Shown here: positions 7,108 to 13,108 of the stretch, one piece after another
How positions within the stretch are numbered: the stretch's first letter is position 1
How the letters are laid out: each line of letters begins with the position of its first letter
Assembly: GCA_944388825.1 (NCBI GenBank)
Contig: CALXKG010000231.1
Location: 1 to 16,001, forward strand
Direction of reading: 5' to 3'
Source: an uncultured Clostridia bacterium
GTDB taxonomy: Bacteria; Bacillota; Clostridia; Oscillospirales; Ruminococcaceae
Length of the DNA stretch: 16,001 bases
Translations under genes and position numbers: made by a program
The notes under the pieces: generated by a model
Databases searched by the model: none
What the model saw: the letters and a program-made list of their open reading frames with translations, nothing else
Told to the model about the DNA's origin: nothing

Positions 7108-8321
7108 TCTGTTCCCTCCACAATACAGGGGAGCCCGTTTTCCCGGCAGAACTGTTCGGTCGTTTCGTTGGGCGGGGTGTAGATCGCCGGCGCTGCCTCA
7201 TCCCAGGAGACGGCGGCTGAATCGATCTCCCGGATGGTGGAAGGCAGGTGGAGCTCCTCTAACGCGCGGACATTTTTAAAGGCAAACGCAGGCAGCAGCG
7301 TAACCCCTTCCGGGATGCTGACCGACCGGAGATATTCGGTCTGCATGAAGGCGTTGCTCTCGATAGCCCGGACGGGATCGGGGACGGCAAAGCTCTCCCC
7401 CTCTTTGGCCGCCGGGTACCACAGGAGGGTCTCGCCGTCTGCGGTATAGAGGACGCCGTCTGCCGACCGGTAAGCGGTATTGCCCGGGTCGACCGTGATC
7501 TCCCGCAGGGCGGTGCAGTAGCCAAACGGGCAGAAGAGGTTTTCCACCGACGAAGGGATGCTGACCCGTTCCAGGAAAGCGTTCCCCTGAAAGGCCCAGG
7601 ACATGATGACCTTGACCCCTTCCGGGACGGCGTATTCCGTTCCTTCCTTCCCGGCCGGGTAATCGACGAGGGTCTCGCCGCCGTCGGTGAAAAGGATGCC
7701 GTCCGACACGGTGTAATACGGGTTGTCCGGGTCGACCGTATGGGCGGTGAGGGAGGTGCAGCGCCCGAACGCCTCCGAATCGATCCGCTCGACCGACGCC
7801 GGGATCTCGACCGTCTGGAGGGCGGTGCAGCCGCTGAAAGCCATCGCATAGATATCGGTCAGGGTATCCGGCAGGATGATTTCCGTGACCGTCTGGTTGC
7901 CGAAAAAGGCGGCCTGCCCGATGGCCGTCACCCCTTCCGGGACTTCGACCCGTTCCGTACCGCCGTTATAGCGGGTCAGCACCCCGTTTTCGACGGTAAA
8001 GGCGGGCGCGCCCTCGACCGGCTGCCCGGCGTTTTCGTCGGGGGAGAAGTAGTGCCCGCCCGTCTCGGCGGCCCGGAAGGAACCGTTGGTCAGGGGGCGC
8101 TCCGCCTGCCGTTCCGGCTGTGCGCGGGCGAATATGCGCAGCCCGCAGGCCACCGCCCCCGCCGCAAGGAGCAAAGCCGCCGCCGCAAGCGCTCCGCCCG
8201 GCAGCCGCCGCTTTTTGGCCGCTTCCGGCTGGAAGACGGTTTCCGGCTGGAGGCTCTTCATGCAGCTGGGACAGTAGTGCGACCCTTCCGGCAGTTCTTT
8301 GCCGCAATATGGACAGTTCAT
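7104..8321 (-). CDS. Zinc-ribbon, single-TM, leucine-rich-repeat (BspA-type) surface protein
   Basis: A 405-residue protein whose start at 8321 is set by MNCPYCGKE and AAAGGGGAAG upstream; the frame stays open further upstream but without such features. Residues 3-20 form a zinc ribbon (C3, C6, C17, C20). A single membrane helix runs from about 42 to 64. From about 105 to 385 come BspA-type leucine-rich repeats (LRR_5 style), recognisable from recurring phrases such as VPEGVTAIGQAAF, IPASVERIDSEAF and IPEGVTLLPAFAF. Two units are duplicated with an 81-residue offset (197 and 278), each with DG(I/V)L(F/Y)T, GETL and YPA.KEG. Predicted topology is a cytoplasmic zinc ribbon and external repeats, so it could sense or bind something outside the cell. 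It is the first gene of an operon with the XRE and kinase genes. Ligand unknown. Confidence 0.9.
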   Translation of the reverse strand: MNCPYCGKELPEGSHYCPSCMKSLQPETVFQPEAAKKRRLPGGALAAAALLLAAGAVACGLRIFARAQPERQAERPLTNGSFRAAETGGHYFSPDENAGQPVEGAPAFTVENGVLTRYNGGTERVEVPEGVTAIGQAAFFGNQTVTEIILPDTLTDIYAMAFSGCTALQTVEIPASVERIDSEAFGRCTSLTAHTVDPDNPYYTVSDGILFTDGGETLVDYPAGKEGTEYAVPEGVKVIMSWAFQGNAFLERVSIPSSVENLFCPFGYCTALREITVDPGNTAYRSADGVLYTADGETLLWYPAAKEGESFAVPDPVRAIESNAFMQTEYLRSVSIPEGVTLLPAFAFKNVRALEELHLPSTIREIDSAAVSWDEAAPAIYTPPNETTEQFCRENGLPCIVEGTE

Positions 8322-8357
8322 GTGCGCTTCCCCTTTCCCGGTACCTTTTTTTATAAA

Positions 8358-8386
8358 AGTATAGCAGAAGCGGCGGGAAAAATCAA
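8358..8386 (-). promoter_or_regulatory. Promoter of the LRR-XRE-kinase operon
   Basis: On the minus strand TTGATT (8386-8381), 17 bases, then TATACT (8363-8358) preceded by TGC (extended -10). The predicted start is about 8351, giving a short leader of about 30 bases before the ATG at 8321. Confidence 0.75.
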
Positions 8387-8412
8387 TTCCGGCGGGCGGG
8401 ATCCTTGCGGGT

Positions 8413-8426
8413 GGGAAATATTTCCC
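8413..8426. promoter_or_regulatory. Perfect 14-bp palindrome between divergent operons, possible operator
   Basis: GGGAAATATTTCCC is perfectly self-complementary, and GCGG (8407-8410) and CCGC (8427-8430) extend it with a 2-base asymmetry. It lies 26 bases upstream of the LRR-operon -35 and 66 bases before the penicillin-binding-protein ATG, where no convincing promoter for that gene is visible. It fits a dimeric regulator; the XRE protein is the obvious suspect but this is inference. Confidence 0.45.
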
Positions 8427-8491
8427 CCGCATAACCGCGGGGTTTCCGGCCAGACTTTTTCCGGAAAATTTTTCTGGAAGGGGTCTTCCGT

Positions 8492-10123
8492 ATGAAGCGC
8501 TATACCGAGCGGATCCATCGGCGGCTGGCGGCCGTCTTTTCCGCCTTCTGCCTCGCGATGGCGAGCCTGTCGGTCCGGCTCTATACCCTCGCCGCCTCCG
8601 ACCGGCTGGTAGAGGCCGCCGGCAGCCAGCGGTCCTACACCCTGACCGTCTTAGACGAGCGGGGGATGATCTACGACTGCGGGCTGAACCCGCTGGTCGG
8701 GACGGGGGAGAGCTACATCTCCGCCGTCTTCCCGACGCCCGGCAACCAGCAGCCGGTCCTGGACGCCGTCCCCGCCTCCCGGCGGGAAGCGGTAGCCGAA
8801 ATGCTGGAGGCGGGCAAGCCCTTCACCCTCCGCACCGACGCCCCAATCGAAGCGGAATGGGTCTACTGCTTCCAGTCGTCCGGCCGGTATGCCGAAGACC
8901 AGACCGCCGCCCACCTGATCGGCTATCTGGATTATGAGGGGGCGGGGCTCACCGGTATCGAAGCGGCATACGACAGCTTCCTCTCCGCCCACGGGCGGAA
9001 GGTGGAGGTATCCGCCACCCTAAACGCCCTCCAGCAGGCGATCCCGGGGACCCGGCCGGAGCTGCGGGTCAGTGCGGATGCCGGGGCGGGGGTCGTGCTG
9101 ACCATCGACCGGGGGATCCAGGCGGCGGCGGAAAAGGTGGGCGGGGAAATGCTGGAAAAGGGGGCGATCGTCGTCTTAAACCCCTATTCCGGGCAGATCA
9201 AGGCGATGGCCAGCTTTCCCGCCTATTCCCCCCTCCACCTGGAGGAAGCGGTGCTGGATGAGGAAAACGCGCCGATGCTCAACCGCGCGCTGCTTTCCTA
9301 CAGCGTCGGGTCGACCTTCAAGGTGGTGACGGCGGCGGCGGCGCTGGAAACGCTGGGGGCGGAGTACTGCCTTGACCGGGAATATACCTGCGAAGGGTAC
9401 CTGGACGTCTACGGGCAGCGGTTCCGCTGCCACGACCGGGCGGGGCACGGGGAACTCGACCTGTTCGGCGCGGTCCAGAACTCCTGCAACCCGTGGTTCA
9501 TCAGCCTGGGGCTGGAGGTTGGCGGGGAAACGCTGCTGCAAAAAGCCCGCGCCTTCGGGTTTGGGGAGGCGTTCCGGCTGGCGGAGGGGATCTCCGTTTC
9601 AGCCGGCAGCCTGCCGGACGCGGCAGAGATGGTAAACCCCGCCGCCGTCGCAAACCTCAGCTTCGGGCAGGGGGCCCTTTCCGCCTCGCCGGTGCAGGTC
9701 GCCCGGATGCTGGCGGCGGTGGTCAACGGCGGGACGCTGGTCACGCCGTACATCGCCCTCGGGACGACGCTGGACGGGCAGACGGTCGACCCCTTCCCCG
9801 CACCGGTCGGGGAAAAGGTGCTAAGCGAAGGGACGGCGCGGCAGCTCCAGCTCATCCTCTCCTACGCGGTGATGGCGGACGGGAGTTCCGGCGCGCTGCC
9901 GGAAAATATCTCGGCCGGCGGCAAGACGGCGACCGCCCAGACCGGGCGGTATGACGAAGAGGGGGACGAGCTGGAGGAAGGGTGGTTCGCCGGCTTTTTC
10001 CCGGCGGAGGACCCCCAATATGTCGCCGTCGTGCTGGCGGAGGGGGAAGGGTTTGGCAATTCGACCGCCGCCCCGGTCTTCGCGGCGCTGGCGGACGCGG
10101 TCGCGGCGGAAAAGGGGCTGTAA
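8492..10123 (+). CDS. Class B penicillin-binding protein (peptidoglycan DD-transpeptidase)
   Basis: A 543-residue membrane-anchored transpeptidase that cross-links peptidoglycan outside the membrane. One membrane helix (about 12-32) is followed by a dimerisation/pedestal domain (about 45-190) and the transpeptidase domain (from about 200). Active-site motifs are STFK (274-277, nucleophile S274), SCN (331-333) and KTA (478-480) in the frame GGKTATAQTG, where most relatives have KTG. The TG four residues later suggests a local variant rather than a dead enzyme. There is no glycosyltransferase domain and no PASTA repeats, so it is shorter than SpoVD or typical PBP2. ATG is preceded by GGAAGGGG. 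It is divergent from the LRR operon and convergent with spo0A. Candidate roles are elongation, division or the spore cortex; the sequence does not decide. Confidence 0.93.
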   Translation: MKRYTERIHRRLAAVFSAFCLAMASLSVRLYTLAASDRLVEAAGSQRSYTLTVLDERGMIYDCGLNPLVGTGESYISAVFPTPGNQQPVLDAVPASRREAVAEMLEAGKPFTLRTDAPIEAEWVYCFQSSGRYAEDQTAAHLIGYLDYEGAGLTGIEAAYDSFLSAHGRKVEVSATLNALQQAIPGTRPELRVSADAGAGVVLTIDRGIQAAAEKVGGEMLEKGAIVVLNPYSGQIKAMASFPAYSPLHLEEAVLDEENAPMLNRALLSYSVGSTFKVVTAAAALETLGAEYCLDREYTCEGYLDVYGQRFRCHDRAGHGELDLFGAVQNSCNPWFISLGLEVGGETLLQKARAFGFGEAFRLAEGISVSAGSLPDAAEMVNPAAVANLSFGQGALSASPVQVARMLAAVVNGGTLVTPYIALGTTLDGQTVDPFPAPVGEKVLSEGTARQLQLILSYAVMADGSSGALPENISAGGKTATAQTGRYDEEGDELEEGWFAGFFPAEDPQYVAVVLAEGEGFGNSTAAPVFAALADAVAAEKGL

Positions 10124-10139
10124 GCGCCGAAATAAGGCA

Positions 10140-10178
10140 AAACCCCGCCGGCTCCGTTTATCCGGGCCGGCGGGGTTT
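10140..10178 (+). terminator. Terminator after the penicillin-binding-protein gene
   Basis: AAACCCCGCCGGC (10140-10152) pairs perfectly with GCCGGCGGGGTTT (10166-10178); the loop contains a further CCG/CGG pairing. The stop codon is 16 bases upstream. The T run is short (TTT), but the stem is very stable and a matching T run exists on the other strand. Confidence 0.8.
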
Positions 10179-10217
10179 GGGCGTTTCATAAAACGACCCG
10201 GCAGGAAAGGACAATCT

Positions 10218-10248
10218 CCAAAGGCCCTTTCGGAGAGGGGACCTTTGG
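10218..10248. terminator. Hairpin between converging genes, possible spo0A terminator
   Basis: CCAAAGG (10218-10224) and CCTTTGG (10242-10248) enclose a second, wobble-containing stem (CCCTTT with GAGGGG). It lies 37 bases beyond the spo0A stop on the minus strand. There is no proper T run, so intrinsic termination is uncertain. A smaller inverted repeat, GCTTA/TAAGC, lies at 10256-10270. Confidence 0.35.
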
Positions 10249-10284
10249 GGTGCGTGCTTACCCGTTAAGCTGCTAAAAAGGACA

Positions 10285-11064
10285 TCAATAGCTCTTTCTC
10301 TTCATCGGGTCGGTATGGGCGGGCTGCTGCAGGCGGATGCGGTCGGCGATCATCGCGATAAACTCGCTGTTGGTCGGCTTGCCGCGGTTGTTCTGGATGG
10401 TGTAGCCGAAGTAGGAGTTTAACACCTCGACGTCCCCTCTGTCCCAGGCGACCTCGATCGCGTGGCGGATCGCCCGTTCGACCCGGGAAGGGGTCGTCTC
10501 AAAATCGGCGGCGACCGCCGGATAGAGCTGTTTGGTGACCGAGTTGATGATCTTCATGTCCTCCAGCGTCAGAAGGATCGCCCGGCGCAGGTAATGGTAG
10601 CCCTTGATATGGGCCGGGACGCCGATCTGGTGCAGGATGTCGGTGACGATAATTTCGAGCTGCTGCTGTTTTAAAAGGCGCTGTTCCGGATCCCCATCCC
10701 GCAGGACCGCTTCCGCCCGGTCGGCGAGGACCCGGGCGTCGACCGGACGCAGCAGGCAGACGCACCCGGGGGTTTCAGAAATCGTCTTTTCAGTAAACGC
10801 ATTGGAGAAGGACGAGGTGATGATGTACCGGATGGGGCGGGGAGACGAACGCAGGGCGCTTAATATGCCGATCGCGTCGATGTTCCGCATCTGGGCGTCC
10901 ATGACCACCAGGTCGGGCAGCTCGTTTTGGACCGCAGAGAGGACTTCAAATCCGTCCCGCTGGCGCAGGATAACGTCAAAGCCGCGCTTTTTCAGTTCTT
11001 CCTGACAAGCGGCACGGAATTCAGGTGAGTCTTCGCTTAGCAGGATCTTCTTTCGATTTCCCAT
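10285..11064 (-). CDS. spo0A: Spo0A, sporulation master response regulator
   Basis: A 259-residue response regulator that switches the cell into sporulation when phosphorylated. The receiver domain (about 5-122) has the acidic pair E11-D12 and the phospho-acceptor D56 in VVMDAQM. The Spo0A-specific DNA-binding domain (about 140-259) is unmistakable: TDILHQIGVPAHIKGYHYLR, then TPSRVERAIRHAIEVAW (recognition helix) and GKPTNSEFIAMIADRIRL. Receiver oddities are R60 where most have Pro after the Met, and R106 in CLLRPVD where the near-invariant switch Lys is expected. The frame extends to a TTG at 11079, but that TTG overlaps the Shine-Dalgarno; ATG at 11064 has GGAGG at ideal spacing. The upstream region carries tandem 0A boxes, suggesting autoregulation. 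The spoIIA operon, a classic Spo0A target, is close by. Confidence 0.97.
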   Translation of the reverse strand: MGNRKKILLSEDSPEFRAACQEELKKRGFDVILRQRDGFEVLSAVQNELPDLVVMDAQMRNIDAIGILSALRSSPRPIRYIITSSFSNAFTEKTISETPGCVCLLRPVDARVLADRAEAVLRDGDPEQRLLKQQQLEIIVTDILHQIGVPAHIKGYHYLRRAILLTLEDMKIINSVTKQLYPAVAADFETTPSRVERAIRHAIEVAWDRGDVEVLNSYFGYTIQNNRGKPTNSEFIAMIADRIRLQQPAHTDPMKRKSY

Positions 11065-11212
11065 GATAAGTTCCTCCAATAGATTATTTAAATTTGGGCC
11101 GTATGCCTATATCGTAGCAAATCGGCGCTAAATTTATGGGCGCTTCCTGTCGACGGGGAAGAATCTTTTGGAATTTGGTCAACCCGCCATCTCATGAACA
11201 GACCGCACTTGT

Positions 11213-11221
11213 ATTTTAGCA
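11213..11221 (-). promoter_or_regulatory. Probable extended -10 of a spo0A promoter
   Basis: On the minus strand TGCTAAAAT is an extended -10 (TAAAAT, 11218-11213). At 17-base spacing the -35 position (11241-11236) reads CCGACG, poor for sigma-A but overlapping the first 0A box, the layout seen at promoters that Spo0A activates. The start would be near 11206, giving a leader of about 140 bases. Confidence 0.45.
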
Positions 11222-11239
11222 GGTTTTGCCTGAACCGTC

Positions 11240-11256
11240 GGTCGAACTTTGTCGAA
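11240..11256 (+). promoter_or_regulatory. Tandem Spo0A binding sites (0A boxes)
   Basis: TGTCGAA at 11250-11256 is a perfect 0A box, and with two preceding T it matches the longer TTTGTCGAA form. GGTCGAA at 11240-11246 differs at one base. They are exactly 10 bases apart, the spacing at which the Spo0A DNA-binding domain docks as a tandem dimer. They lie over and just upstream of the -35 position of the predicted spo0A promoter. Confidence 0.72.
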
Positions 11257-11282
11257 TTTCTCTGATATTTTTTTAAAATACG

Positions 11283-11310
11283 TTTTTCCCGGGGAAATTG
11301 TCCCGAAAAA
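11283..11310 (-). terminator. Possible terminator after the 11423-12178 gene
   Basis: On the minus strand TTTTTCGGG (11310-11302) can pair with the CCC..GAAAAA arm (11294-11283) with a two-base bulge, followed by a T-containing A/T tract. It may end the upstream minus-strand transcript before the spo0A promoter. The stem is imperfect. Confidence 0.3.
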
Positions 11311-11422
11311 GGGGAAAGATGGGAGAAACCGGCGCTTTTGCGTTCCCGGGATGTATCCTGAAAATTGCCGGATCATCCGCTTTCGTGGAATCAGACTGGA
11401 TCCGGGCGTTTTCGGATACGCC

Positions 11423-12178
11423 CTAAATCGGCAGCCAGTTTAAAAGCGCGCCGCCCAGTATCCAGCTGAAAAGGTTGGAGACGACCGCGCACCGTCCCGC
11501 CCGGGCCTCGCCGTGTTCGGGCAGGTACTGCCGGTAACAGGACCTTTCCGCCGCCAGCACCAGCAGTTCCATCGGGACATAGACCGCCGCGACCGTCAGC
11601 CAGGTAAAATACCCAAGCGGCGACAGCGGGAAAAACCCGAGGATACAGGCGTTGACAAACGCCTGCGTCGCGCAGTTGACGGCGAAAAACACCTTCCAGC
11701 TCTGCTTCTTCCGGTAGCCGAAGCAGAAAAAGACGAGCCCTTCCAAAAGGACGGTCAGCCCAAACCGCAGCCCGACCAGCAGCGGCTGCCGCCACCAGGG
11801 CTGCCCGGCGGACAGCGTACGGTCAGAGAGGTCTAAGGTGAAAAGGGCGTTATATCCGGACAAATCTTCTGATGAAAGCGGGATGGTAAAGCGTTCCCCG
11901 CCCGTCTCCACCAGCAGGCTGGCCTGCGCCCCTTCTTCCCAGTCCCCGGCCCAGAAGCGGTAATACCCTTCCCAGGCCAGCCGGTGGGGAAACAGCTCGT
12001 CGATTATATCCCCCTCTTCCGTCCCGGAGACCAGCACCGTCAGCGCAAGATCGTCCGGCGGGTTTTCCACCAGGACCGTAAAGGTGGGCGACTCGGCCGA
12101 ATTGGCGGAAGCCGGCAGCGGGAACCGGAAAAGGAACAGTAAAAACAGCAGCAGCGGGAGAAAAACTTTCTGCTTCAT
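11423..12178 (-). CDS. Unrecognised protein: signal peptide, external domain, four-TM C-terminus
   Basis: I do not recognise the function. The 251-residue protein begins with a signal peptide (MKQK, Leu/Phe-rich core, probable cleavage after ASA at 23-25). A small acidic, beta-looking external domain (about 30-128) has an aromatic, Trp-rich patch (LAWEGYYRFWAGDWEEG). About four membrane helices follow (roughly 133-155, 161-183, 187-210, 230-250), with a short basic Lys/Arg loop (155-162) before SWKVFFAVNCATQAFVN. ATG at 12178 follows a near-ideal AGGAGG. It sits between spo0A and the spoIIA operon and is divergent from the latter. The single 0A box in the shared gap lies 19 bases from its start, so Spo0A could control it. 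A role at the membrane during sporulation onset is a guess from position. Confidence 0.85.
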   Translation of the reverse strand: MKQKVFLPLLLFLLFLFRFPLPASANSAESPTFTVLVENPPDDLALTVLVSGTEEGDIIDELFPHRLAWEGYYRFWAGDWEEGAQASLLVETGGERFTIPLSSEDLSGYNALFTLDLSDRTLSAGQPWWRQPLLVGLRFGLTVLLEGLVFFCFGYRKKQSWKVFFAVNCATQAFVNACILGFFPLSPLGYFTWLTVAAVYVPMELLVLAAERSCYRQYLPEHGEARAGRCAVVSNLFSWILGGALLNWLPI

Positions 12179-12196
12179 CAGGCACCTCCTGCCGGT

Positions 12197-12203
12197 TTCG
12201 ACA
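12197..12203 (-). promoter_or_regulatory. Perfect 0A box upstream of the spoIIA operon
   Basis: TTCGACA on the plus strand (TGTCGAA on the minus) is an exact 7-base 0A box in the 88-base gap between the membrane-protein gene and spoIIAA. It overlaps the position where a -35 would fall for the TACAAT at 12225. Activation of spoIIA by Spo0A is established in Bacillus and clostridia; the role of this particular site is inferred. Confidence 0.62.
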
Positions 12204-12224
12204 GGTTACACGGGACATACCGGC

Positions 12225-12230
12225 TACAAT
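12225..12230 (+). promoter_or_regulatory. Candidate -10 of the spoIIA operon promoter
   Basis: TACAAT lies 36 bases before the spoIIAA ATG. At 17-base spacing the -35 (12202-12207) is CAGGTT, not a sigma-A match, but it overlaps the 0A box. I looked for a sigma-H promoter, as Bacillus uses for spoIIA, and found no convincing pair at correct spacing. Confidence 0.35.
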
Positions 12231-12266
12231 AGAACCAGACGATACAAAAGCGAAAGGGGAAGGTAT

Positions 12267-12632
12267 ATGAATACGGATGTTTTCGGTTCGATGTCCGCCG
12301 GATGCTGCCGGTGTACGATCGACAGCCGCGGGGAGCTGTTAAGCGTGCGGCTGTCGGGCGAGATCGACCAGGCGGGCGCCGCCCCGCTGCGGGAGCGGAT
12401 CGACCAGGCGGCCGAGAGCTGCCTGCCGCAGACCTTGATGCTGGATTTTTCCGGCGTCACCTTTATGGACTCCAGCGGCATCGGCCTGATCATGGGCCGC
12501 TACCGGCTGATGCAGACGATGGGCGGGGAGCTGCTGGTGACCGGCGCGTCCCCGCGGATCAGGCGGCTGATGCAGATGGGCGGGCTGGACAAGCTCCCGA
12601 TCTTCGGCGGCGGGGAGAAGCCCCGGCAGTAA
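12267..12632 (+). CDS. spoIIAA: SpoIIAA, anti-anti-sigma-F factor
   Basis: A 121-residue STAS-domain protein. Unphosphorylated SpoIIAA frees sigma-F by displacing it from SpoIIAB; SpoIIAB inactivates it by phosphorylating one serine. The signature FMDSSGIGLIMGRY is at 66-79, and by alignment with Bacillus (S58 in MDSSGLG) the phosphorylated residue is S69. Length is close to the family norm. The N-terminus carries about 8-11 extra residues including a CCRC cluster (13-16); an internal ATG (M9) could be used instead, but AAGGGGAAGG just before 12267 supports the longer form. It is the first gene of spoIIAA-spoIIAB-sigF, with 23 bases to the next gene. SpoIIE, the phosphatase that reactivates it, is not in the window. 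Confidence 0.96.
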   Translation: MNTDVFGSMSAGCCRCTIDSRGELLSVRLSGEIDQAGAAPLRERIDQAAESCLPQTLMLDFSGVTFMDSSGIGLIMGRYRLMQTMGGELLVTGASPRIRRLMQMGGLDKLPIFGGGEKPRQ

Positions 12633-12655
12633 ATGGGAAAGGAAAGGGAACCGAC

Positions 12656-13108
12656 ATGAAAGCGATCAACACCATGAGCCTGACGTTTGACAGCCTGGAG
12701 GTAAACGAATCTTTCGCCCGCAGCGCCGCCGCCGGCTTTTTCACCCAGCTCGACCCGACGGTCGAAGAACTCTGCGACATCCGCACGGCGGTGAGCGAGG
12801 CGGTCACCAACGCCATCGTCCACGGCTACCGCAGAGGGGCCGGGAAGGTGCGGCTGACCGCCCGGATCTACCCCGGGCGGAAGATCACGGTGGCGGTGCG
12901 GGACAGCGGCTGCGGCATCGCCGACATTGAAAAGGCGATGGAACCGCTTTATACGACCGACCCGGAAGGGGAGCGCTCCGGCCTCGGGTTTTCGGTCATG
13001 CAGTCGTTTATGGACGCGGTCCGGGTGTCCTCCGCCCCCGGCAAGGGGACGACGGTCACGATGCAGCGCACCCTCTCCCCGCTGCCGGAGCGGGGGGAAG
13101 CGGAATGA
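12656..13108 (+). CDS. spoIIAB: SpoIIAB, anti-sigma-F factor and SpoIIAA kinase
   Basis: A 150-residue GHKL-fold protein that holds sigma-F inactive and phosphorylates SpoIIAA. The N box is SEAVTNAIVHGY (47-58), with E48 the likely catalytic base and N52 binding magnesium. The G1 box is DSGCGI (83-88) and the G2 region GERSGLGFSVM (105-115). Length matches Bacillus SpoIIAB plus a short charged tail. The open frame continues upstream through spoIIAA, but ATG at 12656 gives the right N-terminus and follows AGGAAAGGGA. An earlier ATG at 12633 is in another frame and closes after eight codons. The stop overlaps the sigF ATG by 4 bases, keeping the two partners coupled. Confidence 0.96.
   Translation: MKAINTMSLTFDSLEVNESFARSAAAGFFTQLDPTVEELCDIRTAVSEAVTNAIVHGYRRGAGKVRLTARIYPGRKITVAVRDSGCGIADIEKAMEPLYTTDPEGERSGLGFSVMQSFMDAVRVSSAPGKGTTVTMQRTLSPLPERGEAE

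Larger units (their letters stand above)
11065..11422. other. 358-base intergenic region upstream of spo0A
   Basis: No gene is supported here. Both flanking genes are on the minus strand. From high to low coordinates it holds a hairpin just past the upstream gene (11283-11310), an A/T-rich tract (11264-11280), tandem 0A boxes (11240-11256), an extended -10 (11213-11221), a further near-0A box TGTCGAC at 11149-11155, and the spo0A Shine-Dalgarno (GGAGG at about 11073-11077). A second weak extended -10-like TGCTACGAT lies at 11109-11117. Confidence 0.7.

Noticed and set aside
8322..8432. N-terminal extension of the LRR protein to 8432
   Set aside because: It would read through the predicted promoter and lacks a Shine-Dalgarno; the zinc ribbon starts at the 8321 ATG.
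11065..11079. TTG start five codons upstream in spo0A
   Set aside because: The TTG overlaps the GGAGG that serves the ATG at 11064.
12197..12237. Sigma-H promoter for spoIIA
   Set aside because: Only partial matches (AGGTTA and GAAC) at a spacing far from that of known sigma-H promoters.
12302..12655. Upstream extension of the SpoIIAB frame through spoIIAA
   Set aside because: Out-of-frame reading of spoIIAA; the GHKL protein begins at the ATG at 12656 with its own ribosome site.
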